DNA of 64,000 nucleotides from Methanosphaerula palustris E1-9c (GCF_000021965.1 NC_011832.1:2707242-2771241); one strand, 5' to 3'; shown: positions 1-9,113, counted from the first letter of the stretch. Program-made: numbers and translations. The notes: generated by a model not told the origin, from the sequence alone.

Positions 1-146
1 AGCAGGTGGCGATCGTCCACCTCAATGAGCAGCGAGGTTCGAAGGCGTTGCTCCCCGGTTCTGTATGCCTCCATGCACTGGGGACAGGCGCACCTGATCT
101 TTGGGGTGCCTATCGCATCCCCGGTACCGAGCAACCGAAGTTTCAT
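1..146 (-). CDS. MBL-fold metal-dependent hydrolase (N-terminal part)
   Basis: The reverse strand reads from an ATG at 146 to the window edge for 48 codons. The protein begins MKLRLLGTGDAIGTPKIRC and continues with a CxCPQC cysteine group. This matches the start of PhnP/RNase Z-like metallo-beta-lactamase-fold phosphodiesterases, where LGTG is the first strand and turn and the cysteines form a small zinc site. The metal-binding HxHxDH motif would lie outside the window, so the substrate cannot be judged. It begins one base after the stop of the AAA ATPase and is probably translated from the same mRNA. Confidence 0.7.
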   Translation of the reverse strand, partial: MKLRLLGTGDAIGTPKIRCACPQCMEAYRTGEQRLRTSLLIEVDDRHL

Positions 147-147
147 C

Positions 148-1425
148 CTACACCCAGCAACAGTCCTTGATGGTGTTCCGCTTCTCGACCATCTCGACAC
201 CCTTCTCGATGTCGTCCTGGGAGATCATATGCTGACCCCGCATCAGTGCCGAGATCATCCCTTCCTTGACGATCATCCGGAGATCGGCCCCTGAGAACTT
301 GGCAGTCTCCTCTGCCAGCTGGTCCAGGTTCAGGGACGAGTCCAGGGTTGCCGTCAGTTTGGAGAGGATCGTTCTGCGCATTCCGGTATCCGGGAGGGCG
401 AACTCGATCACCTCGTCGAACCTCCGCCAGGCCGCGTCATCGAGCAGACGCGGGTGATTGGTGGCCCCGATCAGTACCACGCCATTCTTAACCAGGTTCA
501 CCTGGTCGATGTTCTTTAAGAGGGCGTTCACGGCCCGCTTCATCGCGCCGTGATCGTCGTTGGTCCGGCTCTTCGCGATGAAGTCGAACTCGTCGATGAA
601 GAGGATCGACGGGGTCAGTTTTCTCGCGAGGTCGAAGATCCGGTCGATGTTCTTGGAGGTCTCGCCGAGGTACTGCGAGGTGATCATTGAGAGGCGGACC
701 TCAAGGATCGGCATGTGCAGCACATGCGACATCGAGAGCGCCAGCGAGGTCTTACCAGTACCGGGTGGGCCGACGAAGAGGAACTTGCCCACCTCATGGA
801 TATCATGAGCCCGGAGGAAGTCCAGGTTGGCCATCGCCGTGTTGATCTTTCTGATGCTGTCCTCCTGCTCAGGGGAGAGGACCAGGTCCTCAAGCCGCTG
901 GGTCACCTCTTCAGGGGCTGACACAATGATCAGGTCCAGCGCCCCCCGGATCTTCTCGTCATCGGCGATGATCGCGGAGATCTTCTTCTCCAAGTAGGCC
1001 CGAGTATCCTCGTACGGAATATTGGCGGCCTTGGCCTGCAGGTACGACACGTCGACCTGACGTTCCGTCTCATAGTACCAGGCGAGTGCAGGGTTCCGCT
1101 GGATCTGCGCGGTCCCTCCTTTCTTGACGAACCAGTCCGCCGCACCGGGCAGCGCGGTGATCCGCAGCCGCTGGCCGAACTCCTCGTAGGAGACGAACGG
1201 GTTCGCTTTCAGTTGTTCGGCGGCATCCGAGATCCCGAATACCTTTCTGATCATCCCTTCACTAACACTGACCGGCCGTTTCACCTCGGCAGACTTGCTG
1301 GTGACACCAAAGATCTCCCTGCAGACAGGAGTCAGATCGTTGATGTTGAGTCTCTGGTACTGGTTGTAGACCTCGGCTGTCAGGACAACCTCTGTCAGCT
1401 TCAGCATCTCATCGTCTCCGGACAT
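148..1425 (-). CDS. AAA family ATPase
   Basis: The 425-residue protein has a single AAA module in its C-terminal half. Visible elements are Walker A GPPGTGKTS, Walker B ILFIDEFDF, a sensor-1 segment GATNHP, and arginine-finger-like residues in AAWRRFDE. A C-terminal helical lid follows (FSGADLRMIVKEGM). The N-terminal 200 residues are an uncharacterised substrate or adaptor region. This layout is that of single-ring AAA remodelling ATPases related to proteasome-type and Cdc48-type modules in archaea. No transmembrane segment or protease domain is present, so it is cytosolic and its client is unknown. It is followed one base later by an MBL-fold gene. Confidence 0.85.
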   Translation of the reverse strand: MSGDDEMLKLTEVVLTAEVYNQYQRLNINDLTPVCREIFGVTSKSAEVKRPVSVSEGMIRKVFGISDAAEQLKANPFVSYEEFGQRLRITALPGAADWFVKKGGTAQIQRNPALAWYYETERQVDVSYLQAKAANIPYEDTRAYLEKKISAIIADDEKIRGALDLIIVSAPEEVTQRLEDLVLSPEQEDSIRKINTAMANLDFLRAHDIHEVGKFLFVGPPGTGKTSLALSMSHVLHMPILEVRLSMITSQYLGETSKNIDRIFDLARKLTPSILFIDEFDFIAKSRTNDDHGAMKRAVNALLKNIDQVNLVKNGVVLIGATNHPRLLDDAAWRRFDEVIEFALPDTGMRRTILSKLTATLDSSLNLDQLAEETAKFSGADLRMIVKEGMISALMRGQHMISQDDIEKGVEMVEKRNTIKDCCWV

Positions 1426-1473
1426 AGATCTTAACCGTATCTATTCGCCGGCCCCTGCGATAAGCATATCCAA

Positions 1474-2349
1474 TCATGCAGTGGTGACGAAGGAACCTTC
1501 TTCGGTCACGATCAGGGTGTGTTCATGCTGCGAGACCATCGAACCTGGCTGGTCATGGAGGACTGGATAGCCGTAGCAGACACCGGCCCGGATCAGCGCG
1601 TTCAGTGCCAGATCCCGCTTTTGATCGGTGATCCACCTGCGTGCAAACGGCATTCCGTTTCGATCGCTGATATCCTCCAGCACCCTCCTCGCCGCCGGCA
1701 TCCTGACCGGATGGTTCCCGATCTGCTGCAGGATCTCGATCCTCTGTTCATCGTTCACCCGGCCGCTCCCGGTGGTCGCGAACGGTTCGATGGCGATCAC
1801 CATTCCCTCAACCAGGGGGGTGCCCCCGATCAGCCTGATGTTCGGGATCGACGGCTGGGTGTGGATCTGGAACTGCCCAAGGCCGTGACCGGTCAGGTTC
1901 GCGATCGGTTTGAACCCTTTCGCCTCGATGGTCTGCTGGATGATCCCGCCGAGTTCGCCGGTGGTGACTCCGGGCCTTACCGCCCGGATCGCTTCGGCGA
2001 GGGCCTGCTCAGAGGCGCTGACCAGGTCGGCATGGTCGCCGAGGTTGACGGTGGTCGCAGTGTCCGCTATATACCCATCCAGGTGGACGCCGAGGTCGAT
2101 CTTGATCAGGTCACCTGCGGCAAAGACCCGTTCGTCCCCGGCATATGCAGTGTCATGAGCTGCGGCCTCGTTGAACGATACGTTCAGCGGGAAGGCGAGC
2201 CCGGCCCCCTCATCGACAACCATCTGTTCGATCCCTTCGACCACATCGAGCAGTGATGCCCCGACAGTCACCATCCCACGTCCCTTCTTTAAGATCGCAG
2301 AGGCCAGCGTTCCGGCCTCTGTATAATTATCACGTATCTCGTCCTTCAT
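1474..2349 (-). CDS. map: Methionine aminopeptidase, type II
   Basis: This cytosolic dinuclear metallopeptidase removes the initiator methionine from nascent proteins. The M24 pita-bread fold is recognisable by the metal ligands in IKIDLGVHLDGYIADTA, the conserved histidine in NLTGHGLGQ, and the glutamates in AIEPFATTG and EGSF. The insert before RRWITDQKRD is typical of archaeal/eukaryotic type II enzymes. I chose the ATG at 2349 over an in-frame start 21 bases upstream. It overlaps the TGA of the preceding M24 gene (ATGA) and has a GAGGAG ribosome site inside that gene. About 291 residues is normal for the archaeal family. Confidence 0.92.
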   Translation of the reverse strand: MKDEIRDNYTEAGTLASAILKKGRGMVTVGASLLDVVEGIEQMVVDEGAGLAFPLNVSFNEAAAHDTAYAGDERVFAAGDLIKIDLGVHLDGYIADTATTVNLGDHADLVSASEQALAEAIRAVRPGVTTGELGGIIQQTIEAKGFKPIANLTGHGLGQFQIHTQPSIPNIRLIGGTPLVEGMVIAIEPFATTGSGRVNDEQRIEILQQIGNHPVRMPAARRVLEDISDRNGMPFARRWITDQKRDLALNALIRAGVCYGYPVLHDQPGSMVSQHEHTLIVTEEGSFVTTA

Positions 2350-3473
2350 AGAATCATCTCCTCTTTGCACCGGGTCAGGTTCTCTGCGCAGTCGGGTCTG
2401 ACCACACAGAGATCCTCGAGCCGGACCCCGCCGATGCCAGGGAAGTAAAGCCCCGGCTCAACGGTCACGACCTCTCCTGCACCCAAGGGCCCCCCTGACG
2501 GACCGAGCGTCGGCAGTTCATGGACCGCCAGCCCGACCCCGTGGCCGAGGTTATGCGTGAACCCGGTCGTCCCGGTGGCATACCCCCGCTCGGCGAAGAG
2601 GTCGACGGCGACCCGGTGGACGGCGGCCCCTTCGGCCCCGGCCCTGATCGCACCGAGTCCCGCGGCCTTGGCGTCCCTGACGGCCGTATACATCTCCATG
2701 ATCGCCGGGTCGGCCTCCCCCTTCACATAGGTCCGGGTCATGTCAGCATAGTACCCGGTCGTGTCACTCTTCGGGAAGATGTCGATCACGATCGGCTCTC
2801 CGGCGAGGAGGGGGCCGGCCCCGGCGTGGTGCGGTAGGGCACTGTCCGGGCCGCAGGAGACGATCGTCTCGGCCCCGGTGCAGCCGTACTTCTGGAGTGC
2901 GGTATGGATCGCCTGCCTCACCAGTTCGGCGGTCAGGGGCTCGCCCCCTCTCTGCAGCACGCCCTTCTTCACCTTCGCCCGGCGGATCATTCTCCTGGCC
3001 GTCTTCATCGAGGCCTCGGTCGCCTGCTGCACCATCCTGATACAGGCGATCTCCTCCTCGCTCTTGACGGCTCGCATTCGTTCAACGGTCTGGTCGTCGA
3101 CGACAACCGTGCAGAGGCTGGAGAGGGGGGCGTACAGCCCGGCCGGGAAGGTCGGCGAGACGAGCAGGTTCCCGCCGGCGAGCCGGCTGATCATCGTCGC
3201 CATCGCCTTCCAGTGGTCGGGCTCCTCCTTTAAGATCTCCAGCAGGCCGGCCTCGGAGCGGGTGACCGGGAGGAAGGCTGACTCCTGCATCGCCCTCCCA
3301 TACTCCATCTGTGAGACGACGATCTGCCCCTGCTCCCCTCTTCGCTTCAGATAGACCACCGGATCGGTACAGGAGAATCTGGTCAGGTAGCGCATATCAG
3401 GGTCAAGGGAGGAGCCGTAGCCGACATAGGCTGCAGCTCCGCTCTGCTCTGTCATCATATCGAGCAGCTTCAT
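2346..3473 (-). CDS. M24 family Xaa-Pro aminopeptidase-like protein
   Basis: The 375-residue protein has a creatinase-type N-terminal domain (about 1-125) and a C-terminal M24 peptidase domain. Metal-binding positions are visible in IVIDIFPKSDTTGYYADMTRT, in the histidine of THNLGHGVGLAVHE, and in the glutamates of TVEPGLYFPG and RLEDLCVV. The residues for a dinuclear metal site are therefore present. A role as Xaa-Pro dipeptidase/aminopeptidase is the family expectation; substrate preference is not visible. It is translationally coupled by ATGA to methionine aminopeptidase, so two M24 enzymes form one operon. Confidence 0.88.
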   Translation of the reverse strand: MKLLDMMTEQSGAAAYVGYGSSLDPDMRYLTRFSCTDPVVYLKRRGEQGQIVVSQMEYGRAMQESAFLPVTRSEAGLLEILKEEPDHWKAMATMISRLAGGNLLVSPTFPAGLYAPLSSLCTVVVDDQTVERMRAVKSEEEIACIRMVQQATEASMKTARRMIRRAKVKKGVLQRGGEPLTAELVRQAIHTALQKYGCTGAETIVSCGPDSALPHHAGAGPLLAGEPIVIDIFPKSDTTGYYADMTRTYVKGEADPAIMEMYTAVRDAKAAGLGAIRAGAEGAAVHRVAVDLFAERGYATGTTGFTHNLGHGVGLAVHELPTLGPSGGPLGAGEVVTVEPGLYFPGIGGVRLEDLCVVRPDCAENLTRCKEEMIL

Positions 3474-3534
3474 TGGGTACTATGATTCGAGGTGAAACCA
3501 GAAGTACTTTTATCATAGACGTGCAGTATCAATA

Positions 3535-3762
3535 ATGGATGAGGCGACAAAAGGGCGGTTCAAGTGGAAGTTTTATAAACTGACGCTCGTCCTCAATGTG
3601 ATCGTTCTGCTGGTTGCGTTTGGAGTGATTGCACTCTTCAAGGCGCCGTTCGATCTGAATATTCCGTTCTCACTGGGGTTATTTATCGCAGCTGTAGCGC
3701 TCTCGGCGCTCTTCATGCGGATGTACCGGGTGGAGAAGGCCTGGCTCAACAGCCAGCCTTGA
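3535..3762 (+). CDS. Small two-helix membrane protein
   Basis: This 75-residue protein has two hydrophobic helices (about residues 17-36 and 42-61) with a short polar link and basic ends, so it probably sits in the membrane as a hairpin. A TATA-like element (near 3507-3513) lies about 27 bases before the ATG, which suggests a leaderless mRNA. It is followed after 12 bases by a small winged-helix protein and probably shares its transcript. I do not recognise the family. Confidence 0.65.
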   Translation: MDEATKGRFKWKFYKLTLVLNVIVLLVAFGVIALFKAPFDLNIPFSLGLFIAAVALSALFMRMYRVEKAWLNSQP

Positions 3763-3774
3763 CCTGAGGCCCTG

Positions 3775-4056
3775 ATGATCGACAAACTACGCGGCGAGAT
3801 CGAGCTCTTCGAGCGGCATATCGAGATCGCCCGAACGGTTCGGGATCACCAGCCGATTGGGATCACCAGGCTCGCCGAACTGCTTGATCTGCCAGTGCAC
3901 CGGGTCAGGTACTCGCTCCGGGTGCTCGAGCAGGATGGATACATTTCGGCATCCCCGGCAGGTGCTGTTGTAACACAGCGGACCGAGGCCCTGCTCGGGG
4001 CCCTGGATCAGAACCTGGACGACCTGATCGCGATCCTCTCCTCGATCAGACGCTGA
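3775..4056 (+). CDS. Small winged-helix transcription regulator
   Basis: The 93-residue protein has a winged-helix domain: ITRLAELLDLPVHRVRYSLR forms the helix-turn-helix, and LEQDGYISASPAGAVVT fits the wing. An N-terminal amphipathic helix and a C-terminal helix (ALDQNLDDLIAILSSI) could form the dimer interface. No effector domain is present. It lies 12 bases behind a small membrane protein, which may be its partner or target. The family looks like the short archaeal wHTH proteins with no assigned role. Confidence 0.7.
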   Translation: MIDKLRGEIELFERHIEIARTVRDHQPIGITRLAELLDLPVHRVRYSLRVLEQDGYISASPAGAVVTQRTEALLGALDQNLDDLIAILSSIRR

Positions 4057-4082
4057 CCCCGCGTCTTTCTCATTGGCTCGTC

Positions 4083-6323
4083 TCACTCTTCTACAGGGAC
4101 GTCACCGTTCGCTGCTGCCGGGATCAGGATCGTGAACGTGGTTCCCTCGCCCGGGGTCGAGACCACCAGGAGCAACCCGTTGTGCTGCCGGATGATCGAG
4201 AACGAGGTCGAAAGACCGAGGCCGCTCCCAGCTGTCTTGGTGGTGAAGAATGGATCAAAGATCCGCGAGACCTGTTCTGCAGGGATCCCTGGGCCGTCGT
4301 CTGTCAGGGCGATCTTCACATATCTGCCGGCGGCGAGGGGTACCACCTCGCCGCAGTCGTACTCACTGTTCTCTGCGGTTACCCTGAGTATCCCTCCGTC
4401 AGGCATCGCCTGTACCGCATTCAGGACGATATTGTTGATTACCTGGGAGATCTGGTTCTGATCCACCTCAGTGATCCAGAGATCGTCCGGGACTCTGCAG
4501 GAGCATTTGACCGGCGATCCCCTGCAGGTGAATTCTGCAGTGTCTTTGATCATCGGACCGAGGTGGACCCATCTCCGGATCGGAGCACCTCCCTTGGCAA
4601 AGGTCAGCAACTGACGGGTCAGGGCGGTGGCACGAAGGACCACCTGTTCCATCTCGGCCATTCGCTCATCGAGTGGCGAATCCTCATCGAGGTCCATCCT
4701 TGCCAGTTCGATGTTGCCGAGGATGGCTGAAAGGAGGTTATTGAAATCATGGGCGATTCCGCCGGCGAGGACCCCGATCGACTCAAGCCGCTCGATATTC
4801 AGCAGTTCCTCCTGCATCCCCATCATCTCCTCGCTCCGTTGATCCACCAGTTCCTCGAGATGATCGCGGTACTCCTTCAGTTCGATGAACGCCTGATTCT
4901 GGGCGGTCACGTCCCTGCCGACGAATTGGTACTCGGTCACCACTCCGGTTGCATCAAAGAGCCCTCTGACTGTCCAGGCCGCCCAGCGCGTGTCTCCCTT
5001 GATCTGAAACAGGATCTCAGTCTCTCCGACCGGTTCATCCGGGGTCAGGCCTTTTAGGAAGAGCACCACCCTCTCTTTCACCGGTTCCGGCATCATTGGA
5101 AAGAGAGTCCGGATCTTCTGGCCTTTTGCCTGGTCGGCAACGAAGTAGTCCTCAAAGGCCCTGTTCATGAAGGTGATTGTGAAGGTGACGTCGACCCTGC
5201 AGATCAGTTCGGTCTGATCCTCGATCACGCTCCGGTATCGCTCTTCGCTGGCCTCAGTCGCCGCCTGTGCCCGGTCGATCGTATCCAGCATCCGGTTGAT
5301 CGCAGTCCCGAGTACCGTCAGTTCGTCATCGCCCATCGTCCCCCTGATCTTTTCTATCCTCTTTCGCCTGCCGTCCCCCTGCTCTGCAGACAGAACTCCC
5401 GTGGTCAGGATGTTCAGGCGACTGATGAAGTTCTTCCTGATCAGATAGATGGTGAACAGGGCAAAGAGCACTCCAAACAGTCCGATGATCTTCAGATATC
5501 CATCGATGGTGGCTGACCCGGTCCTGGTGATGGTGCGGGTGTTGTCAACTGACAGGATGAACCCGTCGTTCCCATCCAGGCTCTTGATCAGTTGATATCC
5601 CCTGATAGTCAAGTCATCCACCGGTTCTGTCACCGGCTCCCCTCTGTTCAAAGGGTGAGTCATCCTGAGAAGACGGGGATCAGCCGCTGCCTGCTCAATG
5701 GTCAGGATCGAGACAGGGATCCCTGACCTCGAACAGATTCTGGCGAGCCAGCGCTGGTCGAGCGAACGGACCATCATCATCGTTCCGGCCGGAGGGCCCT
5801 GAAAGGTGCTCGTCAGGATCGGGGCGGCGGCGATCATCACTGGCCCGCCTGGCAGGAGCAACGTCCCATTGACTGACTGATGTCCCGTTCCAGAGAAGAG
5901 GGTCTGATGGTGGGTGGCGATCGAAGCGTTGAGCCCTTCCGGAAGGTCAGCGTATTCGTCGGTCGTCAGGTTGAATCCCTGTGCATAGACCAGGTTCCCA
6001 TCCCTGTCATAGATCAGCAGACCGTTCAGGTTCAGGTTGGAGAATGTCTCCTTCATCAGGTTGCTACTAGGGTAGGTCAGATCCTTTCCCCTGGCAAACT
6101 GATAGGTGTCGTCCCAGAACGCCCAGTCGACGAGATTTCTGTTCATCTCTTCAAGGTCGTTCTGCAGGGAGGAGACCCCACGGTCCATCTCGGTAATGGT
6201 ATCCCCCTGTTCAAGGGCGGTGTAACTGGGCCGCAGGATGATAATGGAGAAGAGGGTGAGTGCGAGCAGGGTGGTGACAAGCATCACGGTTCCGATCAGA
6301 ATGACCTTGGATTGGATCTTCAT
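4083..6323 (-). CDS. Membrane-bound PAS-containing sensor histidine kinase
   Basis: Domain order in the 746 residues: a TM helix near residues 7-29, an extracytoplasmic CHASE4-like sensor to about 270, a second TM helix, a HAMP linker, a PAS domain (about 360-480), then a kinase core. The phosphoacceptor histidine is in GIAHDFNNLL. The ATPase has N-box NNIVLNAVQAM, G1 LTDDGPGIP, F-box DPFFTTK and G2 GSGLGLS. No receiver domain is attached and no response regulator is adjacent, so the output is unknown. It is convergent with the wHTH gene and 26 bases from it. Confidence 0.9.
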   Translation of the reverse strand: MKIQSKVILIGTVMLVTTLLALTLFSIIILRPSYTALEQGDTITEMDRGVSSLQNDLEEMNRNLVDWAFWDDTYQFARGKDLTYPSSNLMKETFSNLNLNGLLIYDRDGNLVYAQGFNLTTDEYADLPEGLNASIATHHQTLFSGTGHQSVNGTLLLPGGPVMIAAAPILTSTFQGPPAGTMMMVRSLDQRWLARICSRSGIPVSILTIEQAAADPRLLRMTHPLNRGEPVTEPVDDLTIRGYQLIKSLDGNDGFILSVDNTRTITRTGSATIDGYLKIIGLFGVLFALFTIYLIRKNFISRLNILTTGVLSAEQGDGRRKRIEKIRGTMGDDELTVLGTAINRMLDTIDRAQAATEASEERYRSVIEDQTELICRVDVTFTITFMNRAFEDYFVADQAKGQKIRTLFPMMPEPVKERVVLFLKGLTPDEPVGETEILFQIKGDTRWAAWTVRGLFDATGVVTEYQFVGRDVTAQNQAFIELKEYRDHLEELVDQRSEEMMGMQEELLNIERLESIGVLAGGIAHDFNNLLSAILGNIELARMDLDEDSPLDERMAEMEQVVLRATALTRQLLTFAKGGAPIRRWVHLGPMIKDTAEFTCRGSPVKCSCRVPDDLWITEVDQNQISQVINNIVLNAVQAMPDGGILRVTAENSEYDCGEVVPLAAGRYVKIALTDDGPGIPAEQVSRIFDPFFTTKTAGSGLGLSTSFSIIRQHNGLLLVVSTPGEGTTFTILIPAAANGDVPVEE

Positions 6324-6546
6324 CTGCTGCTCCCGGCTACCCGGACGCCACTTCGGGGCAGGGTCTTTCTTCGGTTCTCTTCAGGCGTTCTTCCCTGCGC
6401 AGCACGAGGTTCAGATCACTCCGATGATAGTTATGAAAATTTTTGTCTCCAGAAGATATAATAGAGAGGTTAGGCACCGGACAAAAGGCGACAGTTACCT
6501 TTAATAACGCCGGGGGGCAACTCATTAAAGCACACAATGTGCTCCT

Positions 6547-6619
6547 GCCGCCATAACTCAGTTGGTAGAGTGGCTGGCTGTTAACCAGCATGCCACAGGT
6601 TCGAGTCCTGTTGGCGGCG
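6547..6619 (+). tRNA. tRNA-Asn (GTT)
   Basis: A full cloverleaf folds in 73 bases. Acceptor strands GCCGCCA and TGGCGGC pair, the D arm is ACTCAGTTGGTAGAG, the anticodon loop CTGTTAA carries GTT, and the T arm is ACAGGTTCGAGTCCTGT. The discriminator base is G and no CCA is encoded, as in archaea. A TATA-like stretch occurs upstream near 6500. Confidence 0.95.
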
Positions 6620-6635
6620 TCTTTCTTTTATCCTT

Positions 6636-6710
6636 GGGCCCGTAGCTTAGTCCGGTCAGAGCGCCCGGCTCATAACCGGGCGGTCATGCGTTCGAATCGC
6701 ATCGGGCCCA
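6636..6710 (+). tRNA. tRNA with CAT anticodon (Ile2 or elongator Met)
   Basis: The acceptor stem GGGCCCG/CGGGCCC is perfect, the anticodon stem CCCGG/CCGGG encloses CTCATAA, and the T arm is GCGTTCGAATCGC. The discriminator base is A. A CAT anticodon can be elongator Met, initiator Met or Ile2, whose C34 is agmatidinylated by TiaS. The GGGCCC acceptor resembles archaeal Ile tRNAs more than initiators, so Ile2 is favoured, but sequence alone does not settle it. It starts 16 bases after tRNA-Asn. Confidence 0.9.
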
Positions 6711-6776
6711 CTACTCTGCCAATGATCTGCGAACAGTTCAGAAGGTATCTATACTGGACTACCGTATGTGCACACT

Positions 6777-7808
6777 ATGGCCTGTCCTGTCTGTGGGGGG
6801 GAATGCATCCGCGATGCTCCAGCCCTGCTGGCCGGCCTCGCTGATCGGTTCTCCCCCTGTCAAGACTGTACCGGCCGACTGCTCGACAAGCGCCGACCCC
6901 CAGCAGATCTCTCGTATCTCCTCCCCTGCACCTGCGGGAGACGGTTCATCGATGAAGTCTTTGCCCACATCTATGCGGTGATGGTCGAGGAAGGAAACCT
7001 CCCCCGCACCGCACCGCTGCTGGCTGTGGGGGTGCCGCTGCTCGACCCGGCGACAGTGCTCCGGCGAGCTCCGTTTCTTCCTGCCCGTTCTCTGATCCTC
7101 CTCTCCCAGCATGTGACCGATCATTCGGCAGAACGGCTGGTCAGGGAGGTGCCTGAGGTGAAGGGGGTGATCCTGGACCGACAGGTGGTCCCGGGAGCCG
7201 TCGATCCCACCCTCGATCTGCCGGCCGACCACCATCGCCTGCTCGCCGGCTGTGATGTTGGGGCCTCGGTTGTTCCAACTCCTGCAGGGCCCCTGGTCCT
7301 CTATCGACAGCATTCGTTGATGCACATCGAGGTGCCGCGCCCAGGGAGCCCGAAGGTCCGGGCTGTCGCCTCCCGGTGCCGGACGGGAGACGACCGCCTC
7401 TTCGTCGATGCCTGCTGTGGCCCGGGAACCCTCGGGCTGGCCGCGGCCCTGTTCGGGGCGCCGGCAGTGGTGATGAACGATGCCTGGTATGCCGCTGCCT
7501 TCTGGGCAGGGTCCAACCTCCAGGTGAACCGGGCGATGCTCGGTCTCTCCTCGGTCAGCAGTGAGGTCGATCTCGCAGAACTGGCGGAGACACCGATCCG
7601 TCGAGATCCTCTGCTGGTGGCCGAGGGGACCGGGGATCTTCACCAGGTCAGCGTCTACCAGGGGGACCTGCTCAGGCTGCACCAGGTGATCGGTCCACGC
7701 CCGGTCCTGGCGGTGCTGGACCTGTTCCATAAGGAGGATCTGTATCAGACCCGTCAGATCCTCTCTGAATGGAACGCGCATGTCAGGGGAGAGATATTTA
7801 TCCCCTGA
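6777..7808 (+). CDS. Methyltransferase-like protein with N-terminal zinc-binding cysteines
   Basis: The N-terminal 60 residues contain paired cysteines (CPVCGGEC, CQDC, CTCG), suggesting a zinc knuckle. The C-terminal part holds a Rossmann glycine motif, FVDACCGPGTLGLAAALFGA, followed by an acidic strand-end region. That is the layout of SAM-dependent methyltransferases related to tRNA or small-molecule enzymes. No NPPY/DPPY catalytic motif is evident, so the substrate and even the activity are uncertain. A GTG at 6768 is possible; I chose the ATG at 6777 because the protein then begins with the conserved-looking MACPVCGG. Confidence 0.6.
   Translation: MACPVCGGECIRDAPALLAGLADRFSPCQDCTGRLLDKRRPPADLSYLLPCTCGRRFIDEVFAHIYAVMVEEGNLPRTAPLLAVGVPLLDPATVLRRAPFLPARSLILLSQHVTDHSAERLVREVPEVKGVILDRQVVPGAVDPTLDLPADHHRLLAGCDVGASVVPTPAGPLVLYRQHSLMHIEVPRPGSPKVRAVASRCRTGDDRLFVDACCGPGTLGLAAALFGAPAVVMNDAWYAAAFWAGSNLQVNRAMLGLSSVSSEVDLAELAETPIRRDPLLVAEGTGDLHQVSVYQGDLLRLHQVIGPRPVLAVLDLFHKEDLYQTRQILSEWNAHVRGEIFIP
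7795..7802 (+). promoter_or_regulatory. TATA box of the SRP RNA gene
   Basis: ATATTTAT lies about 25 bases before the predicted 5' end of the SRP RNA and overlaps the last codons of the upstream gene. Spacing fits an archaeal TATA element. Confidence 0.6.
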
Positions 7809-7823
7809 CGAGACAATCAATGT

Positions 7824-8132
7824 TGGGAACTAGCCCGGGTGGCTCGGCGTCACCTGTTATCCGAAACCGCCGCCATGCGGAGGGCGAAGTTTGAGGAAGG
7901 CTTTAACGATCTGACTGAGTCTGGTGTATCCCAACGTTGATACCTTGTCCTGCGAGGTCGGCGGACAGGATTCAATACTCCGGAGGGAGTTGCGACCTGT
8001 TGCTGCGGACACCGGTCCAGGCCCGGAAGGGAGCAGACTTACTGTAGACGTTTGGCGCCCGCGGGAGTGCGGGGTGGAGGAGGGGTCTCTAGCAAGGTCA
8101 GGCACGTACTGTCGACCGATAACGCGTTCCCA
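7824..8132 (+). ncRNA. Signal recognition particle 7S RNA
   Basis: The 5' end TGGGAAC (7824-7830) pairs with GTTCCCA (8126-8132), forming the helix 1 characteristic of archaeal SRP RNA. The Alu-domain sequence follows directly, with its helix 3/4 GG/CC loops. Near 8010-8035 lies the conserved helix 8 SRP54-binding segment, read as GGTCCAGGCCCGGAAGGGAG with the adjacent GCAGACT. The length of about 309 bases is right for archaea. A run of five T after the 3' end probably terminates transcription, 13 bases before the malate dehydrogenase start. Confidence 0.95.
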
Positions 8133-8145
8133 TTTTTGAGGTATA

Positions 8146-9102
8146 ATGTCCAGAGTTGCTATCATCGGAGCTACCGGCAGTGTGGGTTGTTTCGCCGCCC
8201 ATCCGATATCAGAGATTCCCTATGTGAAGGAGATCCTGCTGGTCGGCAGACCGGGACGTGAGAACCTGCTCGAAGGGATCACCCGTGATTTCAAGGACTC
8301 GTATGCTGCCAGAGGCACCGACGTGGCCCTCGAATGGACCACAGATCTGAAAGATCTGGCGGGCTCCGATGTGATCGTTTACACTGCTGGTGTGGCCCGC
8401 AAATCCGGCGAGGATCGGATGGACCTGGCGGTGAAGAACGCCGGTATCGTCGCAGAGGCGGCGACCACGATCGGTGAAATCGCACCGTCTGCGCATCTCT
8501 TCATGATCACGAACCCAGTGGACGTGATGACGGCTGTAGCACTCAAATATTCGGGTATGAAACAGAAACAGGTCTTCGGACTCGGTACCCACCTGGACTC
8601 GATGCGGCTGAAGTCGCTGATCGCGGCGTACTTCAAGGTGCATGTCAGCGAGGTGCATACCCGTATCATCGGGGAGCATGGCGCATCGATGGTTCCGCTC
8701 TGGTCGGCCACGACGCTCGGGGGGATCAGAATTTGCAATCTACCCACGTTCTCGGACCTTCCCGTCGACAGGATGATCGAATCGGTCATTCAGGGGGGGG
8801 AGATGATCATCAAGTACAAGGGTTCGACCGTCTATGGTCCGGGCGAGGCGATCGCCACGCTTGTACGGACAGTGCTCGGCAATGAGAATCGTATTCTGAC
8901 CGTTTCGACCTATCTGAAGAGTGAGGTGCACAACATTGGAAAGGGGGTCTGTATCGGGGTTCCTGCGCTGGTGAACCGGTCCGGCGTTACGCCGATCCCT
9001 ATCACGATCGAGCCGGACGAAGTGAAAGCATTCCAGACATCGGTCGAGAAGATCCGGATGAATACCGATCTGATCTTTGATCGGCTTGAAAAAGAAGAAT
9101 AA
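8146..9102 (+). CDS. mdh: Malate dehydrogenase (LDH/MDH family)
   Basis: This cytosolic enzyme interconverts malate and oxaloacetate, feeding the partial reductive TCA route of methanogens. The 318 residues carry the N-terminal nucleotide-binding motif IIGATGSVG, the substrate-loop arginine region VARKSGEDRMDL, ITNPVDVMT, and the catalytic histidine in TRIIGEHGASMVP. Arginine in the loop fits malate rather than lactate, but archaeal MDH/LDH specificity and NAD versus NADP use cannot be read reliably. A GAGGT ribosome site sits just before the ATG. Confidence 0.88.
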   Translation: MSRVAIIGATGSVGCFAAHPISEIPYVKEILLVGRPGRENLLEGITRDFKDSYAARGTDVALEWTTDLKDLAGSDVIVYTAGVARKSGEDRMDLAVKNAGIVAEAATTIGEIAPSAHLFMITNPVDVMTAVALKYSGMKQKQVFGLGTHLDSMRLKSLIAAYFKVHVSEVHTRIIGEHGASMVPLWSATTLGGIRICNLPTFSDLPVDRMIESVIQGGEMIIKYKGSTVYGPGEAIATLVRTVLGNENRILTVSTYLKSEVHNIGKGVCIGVPALVNRSGVTPIPITIEPDEVKAFQTSVEKIRMNTDLIFDRLEKEE

Positions 9103-9113
9103 AATTTTCTGTT

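Noticed and set aside
6759-7820. 353-residue minus-strand frame
   Set aside because: It mirrors the methyltransferase-like gene in a GC-rich region, is rich in H, R, P and G, and has no family features.
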